Positions 26,109-34,246 of a stretch of 64,000 nt of DNA are shown here, in pieces. The notes below the pieces were generated by a model. That model saw nothing but the letters and a program-made list of their open reading frames with translations, ran no database searches and was not told the DNA's origin. How positions within the stretch are numbered: the first letter of the stretch is position 1; each line of letters starts with the position of its first letter. The DNA is from Paraburkholderia oxyphila NBRC 105797 (GTDB lineage: Bacteria; Pseudomonadota; Gammaproteobacteria; Burkholderiales; Burkholderiaceae): assembly GCF_000685075.1 (NCBI RefSeq), contig NZ_BAYD01000042.1:1-64000 (forward strand), in the 5' to 3' direction. Position numbers and translations under genes: made by a program.

Positions 26109-26222
26109 CTTTAGAACTCGAGCCAACGGTCGTCAAGTCGAAAAATCACGGACTGCAGTTCCGTCTACCCGCTCCGGCCGCGTGTGAATTCGACCGGCGC
26201 GCGAGCAATACGGAACGCTATC

Positions 26223-26252
26223 GGTGTGGCACCATTGGGTGTGGCACCATTG
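26223..26252. repeat. Perfect 15-bp tandem duplication
   Basis: GGTGTGGCACCATTG is present twice in direct succession (26223-26237, 26238-26252). Each copy contains the palindrome GGTG-TGG-CACC. It lies about 115 bp upstream of the lacI-family start, and a GC-rich hairpin (26283-26295 with 26306-26316) follows in the leader. Confidence 0.6.
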
Positions 26253-26365
26253 CGTACCTGGCGACGAACGAGGCGGATAGAACCCGCGCGTGCCCCTTAC
26301 AAGGTGGGCACGCGGGAGGCTCTCCCCGTGCGTCCGGGTCGCCGCTACTGTCTACCCAATCCGTT

Positions 26366-27418
26366 ATGAACGACAAGAAATTGCGAATCGCCGACCTGGC
26401 CAGACAACTCGGGGTCCACCCGTCAACGGTTTCGCGCGTGCTCAACCCGGCGACACGGCACCTCATCAGCGCAAGCGTAGTCGCACAGGTTCTGGAGAAG
26501 GCCGAGGAAGTGGGCTACCGCCCGAACATTCTCGCGGCGGCTCTGCGCACCAAGCGATCGTGCCTGATAGGCGTGCTGATTCCGGATCTCTCGAACGCCA
26601 TTTTTCCCCTGATGCTCGCAGGCATAAACGATGTGCTGAGTCGTGCCGGATATACCGTCCTGATCGTCGACGCCAGCGGCGACACCCGCAGCCAGTTGCA
26701 GGTGGTCCAGCAAATGCAGTCGCGACAGGTCGATGGCTTGATCATTGCCTCGACCGAGCGCCACGATGCCGTGGTCGACTATTGCCTCGAGGAAGGGTTG
26801 CGGGCGGTCAGCCTGAACCGGATGGAAGACGAATGCCGCATTCCGAGCGTGATCAACGACGACACGATGAGCATCAGGCTCGCTGTCGATCACCTCGTGT
26901 CGCTTGGACACCGCGCGATCGGACACATCGTCGGCCCGCTCAAGTTCTCTACCAGCCACGTGCGCTCAGTCGGCTTTCACGCGACCATGACCGCTCACGG
27001 CCTGCCGGTCGCACCGCGCATGATCCAGGAAAGCGAAGCGTATACGCGCGAGGCGGGACGCAAGAGTTGTACGGCGATGCTGAAGAATTTCCCGCAGGTC
27101 ACTGCGATCGTGGCCGGCAACGACCTCATCGCAGTGGGCTGCCTGGATACCTTCCGGGAAAGGAATCTGGTGTGTCCGCGCGACATCTCACTGATTGGGC
27201 ACAATGACACCGCGCTCACGGACGTCATCAACCCGCCGCTCACGACTCTGCAGATCAGACAACGCGAACTTGGCGCGCGAGCGGCTTCCCTGCTGCTCAG
27301 CAGCCTCGATGAAGATACCGTCGAGCCAGTCGAGCTGCGTCTGAAGCCGAAGCTTGTTGTCCGCGCTTCAACCGGGCCCGTGCGCGAGGCCGGATCCATC
27401 ACGGCACTTCAGGGCTGA
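26366..27418 (+). CDS. LacI-family transcriptional regulator
   Basis: A 350-residue repressor. The HTH at residues 6-27 reads LRIADLARQLGVHPSTVSRV, followed by the hinge helix region (YRPNILAAALRT). The periplasmic-binding-like effector domain starts at SCLIGVLIPDLSNAIFP and ends around KLVVRAS. It is the only LacI-family gene in the window and sits amid five TGCAAYCGRTTGCA operators, so it is the obvious protein to bind them. Its effector is unknown. The 3' end overlaps the convergent MDR gene by 10 bp. Confidence 0.92.
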   Translation: MNDKKLRIADLARQLGVHPSTVSRVLNPATRHLISASVVAQVLEKAEEVGYRPNILAAALRTKRSCLIGVLIPDLSNAIFPLMLAGINDVLSRAGYTVLIVDASGDTRSQLQVVQQMQSRQVDGLIIASTERHDAVVDYCLEEGLRAVSLNRMEDECRIPSVINDDTMSIRLAVDHLVSLGHRAIGHIVGPLKFSTSHVRSVGFHATMTAHGLPVAPRMIQESEAYTREAGRKSCTAMLKNFPQVTAIVAGNDLIAVGCLDTFRERNLVCPRDISLIGHNDTALTDVINPPLTTLQIRQRELGARAASLLLSSLDEDTVEPVELRLKPKLVVRASTGPVREAGSITALQG

Positions 27419-28401
27419 ATCACGAGGCGCTCGCCCGAGCCCCGGTAGACTGTACGATATGCCTCAGCCGCATTGTCGAGCGTATAGATATTTTCGGGCA
27501 GTACCGGGAACGGCGACAACGCTCCGTCTTCGAATCCGCTATGCAGGTCATCCAGGATTTCGGCGCAAGCCTGCGTATTCAGGGCGAGCGTGTCGACACC
27601 GTAGAACGAGTGCTGCCCGCGGAAGAAGGTGAAGATGTCGAACGGCACGCTGCGCTCGAAAGTCGAAATGAAGACCTGCGCCGCCCCCTTCGCCATCGCC
27701 AGATGGCCTTCGACAAAGTAGGGACTGCCGACCGTATTGAACACGATGTCGACCCCCTTGCCGCCGGTCCGGTCGCGCACGTACCCGGAAATATTCTGCG
27801 AACTCGCATCGATCATTTCGACCGGCGCCACCGCCTTCCCACGAAATGCCTCGCTGGTCCGCTCAACGCCGAAAATCTGCAGGCCCCGCGCCGCGGCCAG
27901 TTGCGCGACGGCTTGCCCGACACGGCCGTTCGCACCGAGAATCAGGATGTTCTCGCAGGACGCCCACTGACCAACACGCCTCAGACCTTCATAGGCGGTA
28001 ATGAACGGCACGCCAATGGCACCGGCCTCCGCCATGCTGACGGTCGACGGCTTCTGCCGAACGCTCGATGCCTGGACCACGAGAAGGCGCGAGTGCGTGC
28101 CGTCGCGCGAGATACCGAGCTCGCCGCCGCTGCCCCAGACTTCCTTGCCCACCAGGTCGGCCGGACCGTCGAGCACGATGCCGGCGTAGTCTCTGCCCGG
28201 CGTACGCGGCCACACGGCATGGGGCATCTGCCCGAGCGTCGCCTTCACGTCGCTCATGTTGATGCCGGCGCTGCAGACCTGGATCAGACAGTCGTCCGGA
28301 CCGATCTTCGGCAACGAAACCGGCGTCACATCGAGGCTAAGCGCCTCCAGTGACGGAGCCTTTTCGAAGATCTTCAGCGCATTCGAACTATTCTCGCTCA
28401 T
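27409..28401 (-). CDS. MDR-family zinc-independent oxidoreductase
   Basis: A 330-residue medium-chain reductase: GroES-like domain with CLIQVCSAGINMSDVKATLG and TPGRDYAGIVLDG, then the cofactor fold NILILGANGRVGQAVAQLAA. The cofactor domain is followed by KGVDIVFNTVGSPYF. Zinc ligands are not evident, so it is likely a quinone or enoyl reductase. It is the last gene of the minus-strand operon 31018-27409, after BKACE. Confidence 0.82.
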   Translation of the reverse strand: MSENSSNALKIFEKAPSLEALSLDVTPVSLPKIGPDDCLIQVCSAGINMSDVKATLGQMPHAVWPRTPGRDYAGIVLDGPADLVGKEVWGSGGELGISRDGTHSRLLVVQASSVRQKPSTVSMAEAGAIGVPFITAYEGLRRVGQWASCENILILGANGRVGQAVAQLAAARGLQIFGVERTSEAFRGKAVAPVEMIDASSQNISGYVRDRTGGKGVDIVFNTVGSPYFVEGHLAMAKGAAQVFISTFERSVPFDIFTFFRGQHSFYGVDTLALNTQACAEILDDLHSGFEDGALSPFPVLPENIYTLDNAAEAYRTVYRGSGERLVIQP

Positions 28402-28428
28402 GGTGTATACCCTTCAACGTTCAGTTAT

Positions 28429-29310
28429 TCAGTCAGCCGACAGGCCGTAGATCCGCCGCGCGTCGCGCGGCGTCGCAATTTTTTGCCCGATGCAGAGCAG
28501 CAGATCCTTTGCGCGCGCAACGAGTTGGGCATTGCTCTGCGCCAGCACGCCTTTCGACATGAAAATGTTGTCCTCGAGCCCGACTCTCACATGACCGCCC
28601 ATCACCGCCGACTGGGCCACCATCGGGAATTCGGACCGGCCGATGCCGAACGCGGACCAGATCGCGCCTGGCGGCAGCAGCGAACGCGCATAGGCCACCG
28701 TTTCGGGCGCAGCGGAAAATCCGTACTTGACGCCCATTACGATGCTGAAAAGCCCAGGGCCAGCGAGCGTTCCATCCGCAAGCAGATCGCGCGCGAGATG
28801 AATGTCGCCGGAATCGAAAACCTCGAGTTCGGGAAGCACGCCGGCCGCACGAATCTCCCTGGCCATCTTTCGCACGTTGGCCGGTGTGTTGATGACGACC
28901 TGCGCCCCGGAGTTCATCGTATTCAGATCGAGCGTCGCGATGTCGGGACGGATGATCCCGATATGCTCCACCCGCTGGTGCGGCGGCAATAGCGTCGTCC
29001 CCGGACCGGCCACACGCGGGTCCTCCTCGCCCGGCACGAACCGGCCGCCCGGCCCCGTCGTCAGATTGATGACCAGATCCTTGCTGCGACGACGAATCCG
29101 GTCGACGACATCGGCATAGAGGTCGATCTCCATCGACGGCCGCCCGGTTTCGGGATCGCGCACATGGATATGAACGACCGAGGCGCCCGCCGCCTCGGCT
29201 TCGAGCGACGAAGTCGCAATCTGCTCCGGCGTAACCGGCAGTCCCGGGTGCTGCTCCGGCGTCGTCAGGTTTCCGGTTACGGCGCAGGTGATGATCACGG
29301 TGTCCAACAT
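28429..29310 (-). CDS. BKACE-family beta-keto acid cleavage enzyme
   Basis: A 293-residue DUF849 TIM barrel. Zinc ligands H47 and H49 lie in SVVHIHVRDPETGRPSM. The protein starts VIITCAVTGNLTTPEQHPGL and has SAFGIGRSEFPM and MGGHVRVGLEDNIF near the end, all classic for the family. BKACE enzymes condense a beta-keto acid with acetyl-CoA to give acetoacetate and a new CoA ester (3-keto-5-aminohexanoate cleavage is the prototype). In an operon with a ring-cleavage dioxygenase it may act on a keto acid from aromatic breakdown. Confidence 0.9.
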   Translation of the reverse strand: MLDTVIITCAVTGNLTTPEQHPGLPVTPEQIATSSLEAEAAGASVVHIHVRDPETGRPSMEIDLYADVVDRIRRRSKDLVINLTTGPGGRFVPGEEDPRVAGPGTTLLPPHQRVEHIGIIRPDIATLDLNTMNSGAQVVINTPANVRKMAREIRAAGVLPELEVFDSGDIHLARDLLADGTLAGPGLFSIVMGVKYGFSAAPETVAYARSLLPPGAIWSAFGIGRSEFPMVAQSAVMGGHVRVGLEDNIFMSKGVLAQSNAQLVARAKDLLLCIGQKIATPRDARRIYGLSAD

Positions 29311-29335
29311 TGAGCTTTCCCCTGTTCCGATCCAC

Positions 29336-30097
29336 TCAGAGATGCCTGCCGCCGTCGACCACGATGGTCACGCCGGTCGAGAACGTCAGCCTCGTCGCGC
29401 ACGCCTCGATGGCACGCGCGATGTCTTCCACCTGCCCGATCCGCTTCAGGGGCGTCGTAGCCGCGGCCTTCTCATTGAAGTCTTTACTGCGGCCCGGAAC
29501 GAATGCCGTATCGACCACGCCGGGGCTCACGCCCAGCACCCGGATCCCCGGGGCAAGCGCGCGACCCAGCGCTTTCGTCATGTTGTCGAGGGCCGCCTTC
29601 GCTCCGCAGTACGCGACATTGCTGCCGATCGCCGTCGTCGCCGCGATCGACGAGACATTGACGATCAAGCCGTCGCCCGACTCCCGAAGCGCGGGCGCAA
29701 ATGCCCGAATACTCGAAAATACGCCACGGTAGTTGACGAGAAACACCGAATCGATGATTTCGTCGGTCAAGGCATCGAGGTCGCCATGCGGAATCGCGAA
29801 GGTCTTGCCCGCGGCATTGACCAGGATGTCCACGCGTCCCCATTTCGCGACCACGTCCGCCGCCGCCTTCCTGAGCGAACTCTCCGATGTGATATCCGCC
29901 TCCACGGCGCCGTGCCCGGATCCCGGCAACGCCGCGGCCTGTTGCGCCGCGCCGTGCGGATCTTGCCACACCGCGAGCACCACCGTCGCGCCCGCTGCCG
30001 CGAGCGTTTTGGCGGTTTCCGACCCGATCGCGCCGTTTCCGCCGATGATCACCGCAACCTTTCCATCCAGCTGCAGTTCAGAATTCGAATTTGACAT
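29336..30097 (-). CDS. SDR-family NAD(P)-dependent oxidoreductase
   Basis: A 253-residue classical SDR. The glycine motif is IGGNGAIGSETA, then LVNAAGKTF. The catalytic Ser lies in VNVSSIAATT, with Y163 and K167 in VAYCGAKAAL. The end GVTIVVDGGRHL is standard. ATG 30097 is used. An in-frame GTG at 30109 directly follows the dioxygenase stop and is the alternative start. Either way it is tightly coupled to the dioxygenase gene and probably oxidises or reduces its substrate or product. Confidence 0.88.
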   Translation of the reverse strand: MSNSNSELQLDGKVAVIIGGNGAIGSETAKTLAAAGATVVLAVWQDPHGAAQQAAALPGSGHGAVEADITSESSLRKAAADVVAKWGRVDILVNAAGKTFAIPHGDLDALTDEIIDSVFLVNYRGVFSSIRAFAPALRESGDGLIVNVSSIAATTAIGSNVAYCGAKAALDNMTKALGRALAPGIRVLGVSPGVVDTAFVPGRSKDFNEKAAATTPLKRIGQVEDIARAIEACATRLTFSTGVTIVVDGGRHL

Positions 30098-30109
30098 GGC
30101 AAAACTCAC

Positions 30110-31018
30110 TCATTTGATTGGTGGAGTGGGAAATTCGCTGACCCCGGGATGAAGCGTGAGGTCATACGAAAAGACGTAGTGCGGGCGATTGAGCCTGGCG
30201 TCGGCCTCGGTACCCTCGCGATACTCGAAATGGCCCACGCAACTTCTCACGACGCCAAAGGTGACATCGCTCGACAGGTGTTCCGCGTCGTCCGCAAAAA
30301 TCTGCGTGACCAACGTCTTGTAGTCAGGTCGGGACACCATGAAGTGCAGATGCGCGGGACGATAGGGGTGACGCCCCTGGGCTCTCAACAAGGCCCCGAC
30401 GGGACCATGGGTCGGCACGGGATAGCCCGCCGGCCGCACCGTTTCGAACCAGTAACGGCCGTGCGCGTCGGTCGTGAACCGTCCGCGCAGATTCATATCC
30501 GGCTGTTCCGGATCCTGATTTTCATAGAGCCCGACCGGCGACGCCTGCCAGACGTCAACCGTCGCCCCGCTGAGCGGCTCCCCGTCTTCGTCTCTCACAT
30601 ACCCGCTGACGAACATCGGCAGGGCACCCGTCTCGTGCCGCGAGATATTCGCGCCAAGTTCGCACCGCGGCGAGTTGCCCCGCCAGAACGGACCGAGCAG
30701 CGCGGCAGCCGTCTGACCGCCTTCCGTCGGGTTATTGAGCAGCGCGACCAGCGTCGAGATGCCGACCACATCCGCGGCGAGCACGACTTCGTTGTGCGTG
30801 TCGGTGTTGGCCTTGCCGATGCCCTCGACAAACTCGATGGCGGCCTGAAATTCGGCCTCGGTCAGGCCAACCTCGCGAACAAACGCATGCGCATGTTCCG
30901 CAAATGCCGTGACCAATGTCCGCAAACGTGCATCCGGTGTGCTGGCGAAAACGCGTTTCACCATAGGGGTAAGCGCACTTTCGTCGTCAATGATTCCGTC
31001 GTCGTGATCGCCGTTCAT
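30110..31018 (-). CDS. Intradiol ring-cleavage dioxygenase, second copy
   Basis: A 302-residue Fe(III) dioxygenase with the helical N-terminal domain and a beta-sandwich. Iron ligands are Y165 (VGLYENQDP), Y199 (AGYPVPTHG), H223 and H225 (RPAHLHFMV). It is clearly related to, but diverged from, the copy at 15873. Substrate type is catechol or hydroxyquinol. It is the first gene of a four-gene minus-strand operon (dioxygenase, SDR, BKACE, MDR). ATG 31018 has GGAG eight bases upstream, and an operator TGCAACCGATTGCA lies 32 bp further upstream. Confidence 0.88.
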   Translation of the reverse strand: MNGDHDDGIIDDESALTPMVKRVFASTPDARLRTLVTAFAEHAHAFVREVGLTEAEFQAAIEFVEGIGKANTDTHNEVVLAADVVGISTLVALLNNPTEGGQTAAALLGPFWRGNSPRCELGANISRHETGALPMFVSGYVRDEDGEPLSGATVDVWQASPVGLYENQDPEQPDMNLRGRFTTDAHGRYWFETVRPAGYPVPTHGPVGALLRAQGRHPYRPAHLHFMVSRPDYKTLVTQIFADDAEHLSSDVTFGVVRSCVGHFEYREGTEADARLNRPHYVFSYDLTLHPGVSEFPTPPIK

Positions 31019-31049
31019 GAATTCGTCTCCAATCTCAAGATAGCCTTAA

Positions 31050-31063
31050 TGCAACCGATTGCA
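31050..31063. promoter_or_regulatory. LacI-type operator upstream of the dioxygenase operon
   Basis: TGCAACCGATTGCA, one mismatch from a perfect palindrome, lies 32 bp before the dioxygenase ATG, in position to block transcription. Confidence 0.75.
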
Positions 31064-31203
31064 TGTTATGGATTATGATTTGGCCTGTCAACGGTTCTTT
31101 CTCAGCAGATAGTCCACCGATCCGGCGTATCGATCCCCTGATAACAGGGCCGAAAGCCGCAACCCGGAAACGCGCCTTGCATGATCAGTCTGCTGGTGTA
31201 GAA

Positions 31204-31217
31204 TGCAATCGATTGCT
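31204..31217. promoter_or_regulatory. LacI-type operator upstream of the gamma-carbonic-anhydrase-like gene
   Basis: TGCAATCGATTGCT lies 14 bp before ATG 31232. With the site at 31050 it places both divergent transcription units under the same regulator; the two centres are 154 bp apart. Confidence 0.72.
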
Positions 31218-31231
31218 TTAACAGGACAATC

Positions 31232-31756
31232 ATGACGATCTACTCTTTAGGTGAACTGCGGCCGCGAATCTCGCCTTCAGCCTTTGTCGCCCCTGAGGCG
31301 ACCATTATTGGCGACGTCGTGATCATGGCCGGCGCGAGCATCTGGCCGGGCGCCGTGCTCAGAGGCGACAACGAACCCATTGTCATTTCGGAGGGCAGCA
31401 ACGTTCAGGAAGGCGCCGTACTTCACACGGACGTGGGCTTCCCGCTTCTTGTGGAAGAAGGCGCGACGATCAGCCATCAGGCGATGTTGCACGGATGCAC
31501 GATACGCGCGGGATCGCTGATCGGGATTCAGTCAGTCGTCCTCAACGGTGCCGAGGTCGGTGCAAAATGTCTGGTGGGAGCGGGCTCGATGGTCACGTCC
31601 GGAAAGAAGTTCGCGCCGGGGCAGCTCATTCTGGGCTCGCCCGCCGCCGTCAAACGGCCACTCCGGCAGGATGAAATCGAATCGATTCTGGGCACCGCGG
31701 CACGCTATGTCACGCGCAAAGACGCCTATCGGCGCGAACTGCGTATCGTCGACTGA
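31232..31756 (+). CDS. Gamma-carbonic-anhydrase-like hexapeptide protein
   Basis: A 174-residue left-handed beta-helix protein of the YrdA/PaaY/CaiE group. Metal ligands are H65 (VLHTD), H82 and H87 (SHQAMLHGC). VAPEATIIGDVVIMAGASIW and VLRGDNEPI are hallmark segments. PaaY-type members are thioesterases that repair stalled CoA pools in aromatic catabolism; others are metal-binding proteins of unknown role. AGGA precedes ATG 31232. It heads a plus-strand unit with a small membrane protein. Confidence 0.85.
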   Translation: MTIYSLGELRPRISPSAFVAPEATIIGDVVIMAGASIWPGAVLRGDNEPIVISEGSNVQEGAVLHTDVGFPLLVEEGATISHQAMLHGCTIRAGSLIGIQSVVLNGAEVGAKCLVGAGSMVTSGKKFAPGQLILGSPAAVKRPLRQDEIESILGTAARYVTRKDAYRRELRIVD

Positions 31757-31845
31757 ACCCGCCGCCCCGGGGGCCCAACCAGGGTCGACCGGCGCCCGGC
31801 GGACTATTCGGGATTCATTTTCTAGCGAAATCTTCAGGAAAACTT

Positions 31846-32280
31846 ATGAACATTTCAAACACCTCCGCACGAATCAGCGCCATTTGCTACGTCATCTGGG
31901 GAATACTGCACCTGCAGGCGGCGCATGCCGTCTACGTCGTCGGCCAGTCCATGAGTTTTTCGATGGCGCAAGGCCGAGTCTTCCAGGATGCCTGGAATCT
32001 GCTCTTCTTTGCGCTTGCTGCCATCGGTATCGCCCTCACGCTGAACTGGCGTAACAGCGTCTGGGGCTACTGGATCAATTTCGTGAACATAGGCGTCGCC
32101 GATACGGGCTTTATCCTGTTCGTAGTCGTACCCGGCCATATGGGAATCTGGCCGGGCATCCTGGGCCCGGTATTCTGGATTGTTGGCCTGGTTTTCTCGA
32201 CGCTTGGCATCGCAAGCCGACAGGACGGCACGGTGGGCACCCGGACACACGGCAATGATTCCCTGAGCCAACCGCAATAA
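31846..32280 (+). CDS. Small integral membrane protein of unknown function
   Basis: A 144-residue protein with four hydrophobic segments: ICYVIWGILHLQAAHAVYVV, NLLFFALAAIGIALTL, VADTGFILFVVVPG and ILGPVFWIVGLVFSTLG. A polar tail follows. I do not recognise its family. It lies 89 bp after the carbonic-anhydrase-like gene on the same strand and is likely co-transcribed and controlled by the same LacI-type operator. Confidence 0.7.
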   Translation: MNISNTSARISAICYVIWGILHLQAAHAVYVVGQSMSFSMAQGRVFQDAWNLLFFALAAIGIALTLNWRNSVWGYWINFVNIGVADTGFILFVVVPGHMGIWPGILGPVFWIVGLVFSTLGIASRQDGTVGTRTHGNDSLSQPQ

Positions 32281-32284
32281 ACGG

Positions 32285-32350
32285 CACGAGCTCTACTACT
32301 GGACCACGCCCAACGGGCACAAGATCACGATTTTTCTGGAGGAGGCTGGC
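32285..32350 (+). pseudogene. N-terminal fragment of a Nu-class (YfcG/YghU-like) GST
   Basis: Five bases after the membrane protein stop, the frame reads HELYYWTTPNGHKITIFLEE then AG, the start of a disulfide-bond-reductase-type GST. A complete relative starting YGWGTPNGRKVSIALEE is at 39934. After about 22 residues the similarity ends and no start codon or helical domain is present. Confidence 0.6.
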
Positions 32351-32590
32351 GTATGCCCGGGAGCTACGACGGTCTCGCACGCTCGGCGCCTCTTGCGCAC
32401 GGGGGCTAAACCGAAAGGCGTTGTACCCTGCCTTGTCGCCCGACGTGGCGGGATAACGTCTTCCCGCCACCAGCAACGTCGAAGCGCCACTCCACGCTTT
32501 CGCGCCCGAAACGACAAACGCGCGCGGTACGATCGCGTCCCAAAGCCCCCAGTCCGGCCGGCATGCGCGCCCTCCTGCGTGACGCATAAA

Positions 32591-32604
32591 TGCAACCGGT
32601 TGCA
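32591..32604. promoter_or_regulatory. LacI-type operator, distal porin site
   Basis: TGCAACCGGTTGCA, a perfect 14-bp palindrome, about 310 bp upstream of the porin start. Confidence 0.78.
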
Positions 32605-32747
32605 CTTATTCCATCCCAATCGCATCCAAAGAATCCCCCTCTCGCCAGTAGCCACGGCACGGCCATGTCTCGACATTTTTCGAATAACAAAGGGTTTTCC
32701 CGCGATACACAGAATTATTTTTCGGCTGCATTATTCAGAAAAGCCAA

Positions 32748-32761
32748 TGCAACCGATTGCA
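32748..32761. promoter_or_regulatory. LacI-type operator, proximal porin site
   Basis: TGCAACCGATTGCA lies 157 bp downstream of the distal site and about 150 bp before the porin ATG, a spacing near 15 helical turns that would allow looping by a tetrameric repressor. Confidence 0.75.
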
Positions 32762-32913
32762 TTACAAAGAGGGCGCCATGACTTCGAGCGCCTCGCATTG
32801 ACGATTTTTTAACATCGCGTTCTACCAGTCCGCCTCGTCCGGCGAGACGGATTGGCACCGTTCAAGAAATATGCATACCTAAATAAAAGACGGATTTTCA
32901 AAGGAGATCGAAG

Positions 32914-34062
32914 ATGGCGAAATCGTATCGAATTGCCTTGCTGGCCGGCCTGTCCGGCCTTGCTCTGGTGAGCGGCTCCGCGCAGGCGCAAAGTAGCGTC
33001 ACCTTGTACGGGATTCTCGACAGCGGCGTCGAATTCGTGTCTCACGCCAGCAGCACCGGCGGCAATGTCGTCCGGATGCCGTCCAACACCGGCGAATTCC
33101 CCTCCCGCTGGGGCTTGCAGGGCAGCGAGGATATCGGCAGCCGGCTGCAGATCAAATTCGTGCTGGAAAGCGGCATCTATGAAAACACGGGTGGCCTGAA
33201 TCAGGGTGGTCGCCTCTTTGGGCGTCAGGCATGGGTAGGCATCAATTCGCCGTACGGCCTGCTTTCCTTCGGTCGTCAGTACACGATGACCTATTGGGCG
33301 CTCGAAGACGCCGATATTACCGGGCCCGATGTCTACGGCCTCGACTCGCTGGACGCCTATATCGCGAACGCCCGCAGCGACAATACCATTGCCTACAAAG
33401 GCACCTTCCATGGCCTGACCATCGGTGCAACGTATTCATTCGGACGTGACGCAGCCGGCACCGGGAATTCCCCGGGCCAGGGCATCTGCGTTGGGTCCGT
33501 TCCCGGCGATCCGCTGCAATGCCGCCAATGGTCTGCTCTGCTGAAATATGACTCCACCATTTTCGGCGTCGCCGCCGCCTACGACGAACAGCGCGGTGGC
33601 GAAGGAGCGGCGGCCAATCTGTACGACGGCGATCCGTCCTTTGCCCTCACGAGCAGCGGCGACAAGGATGCACGGGCACAGTTGAACGGTTACATTCGGC
33701 CCTGGGAAGCCATCAAGTTCAGCGCCGGCTGGATTGGGCGCCGCGTGACTACCGTTTCATTGGCGACACCCGGCGTCAGCAACAACCTCTACTACATCGG
33801 CGCATCGTATCAAGTGATCCCCTCGCTCATGCTCGATGGCGAGGTGTCCCGTATCCTCAACCACACCCAGGACGCACGGGCGACGCGTCCTACCATTCGG
33901 GCCACTTATTTTCTGTCGAAACGAACAGCCGTGTATGCGCAGGCCGCGTATCTGATCAATAGCAGCCACGCGGCGTACTCGATCAGCGCCGGCGGCGCGG
34001 GCAATCCGCCCAAGGGTGATGAACAAACGGCAGTCATGCTGGGTATGCGTCACCTCTTCTAG
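32914..34062 (+). CDS. Outer-membrane porin, Gram-negative (OmpC/Omp38-like) type
   Basis: A 382-residue trimeric 16-strand porin precursor. The signal peptide (SYRIALLAGLSGLALVSGSA, cut near AQA/QSS) is followed by the Burkholderia mature start SSVTLYGILDSGVEF. Internal landmarks are WGLQGSEDIGSRLQIKFVLE and FGRQAWVGINSPYGLLSFGR. The C-terminus MLGMRHLF ends in Phe for outer-membrane assembly. Two LacI-type operators upstream tie it to the dioxygenase operon and dctA, so it probably admits that pathway's substrate. Confidence 0.93.
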   Translation: MAKSYRIALLAGLSGLALVSGSAQAQSSVTLYGILDSGVEFVSHASSTGGNVVRMPSNTGEFPSRWGLQGSEDIGSRLQIKFVLESGIYENTGGLNQGGRLFGRQAWVGINSPYGLLSFGRQYTMTYWALEDADITGPDVYGLDSLDAYIANARSDNTIAYKGTFHGLTIGATYSFGRDAAGTGNSPGQGICVGSVPGDPLQCRQWSALLKYDSTIFGVAAAYDEQRGGEGAAANLYDGDPSFALTSSGDKDARAQLNGYIRPWEAIKFSAGWIGRRVTTVSLATPGVSNNLYYIGASYQVIPSLMLDGEVSRILNHTQDARATRPTIRATYFLSKRTAVYAQAAYLINSSHAAYSISAGGAGNPPKGDEQTAVMLGMRHLF

Positions 34063-34134
34063 TTTCGTTCTGTCGCGGCTTCGTTTGAAAACGTGCGCCG
34101 CGCGAAAGGCGAGTTGTTCTGCAGGCGGTGCGGC

Positions 34135-34168
34135 GAGAGGGGCGTCACGGACGATACGCCCTTCTCTC
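34135..34168 (+). terminator. Hairpin downstream of porin
   Basis: Arms GAGAGGGGCGT (34135-34145) and ACGCCCTTCTCTC (34156-34168) pair with one G-T pair, in the porin-GST convergent gap. No strong T-tract follows. Confidence 0.45.
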
Positions 34169-34246
34169 CTGCAGCAGTTGCGCATGCTCGGCAGGCATGG
34201 CGACTTCTGCCCCGGCAGATTCGAGTTTCCGGATTTACCCAGCCGT

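Larger units (their letters stand above)
32351..32913. other. Porin promoter region with two operators, otherwise no gene
   Basis: About 560 bp without a credible gene. It holds the two LacI-type operators listed separately and an AT-rich stretch (32680-32740, 32860-32900) likely to include the porin promoter. AAGGAGA just before 32914 is the porin ribosome site. Confidence 0.5.

Noticed and set aside
32393..32812. Open frame upstream of the porin
   Set aside because: Basic, low-complexity translation crossing both operators; no family resemblance or ribosome site.
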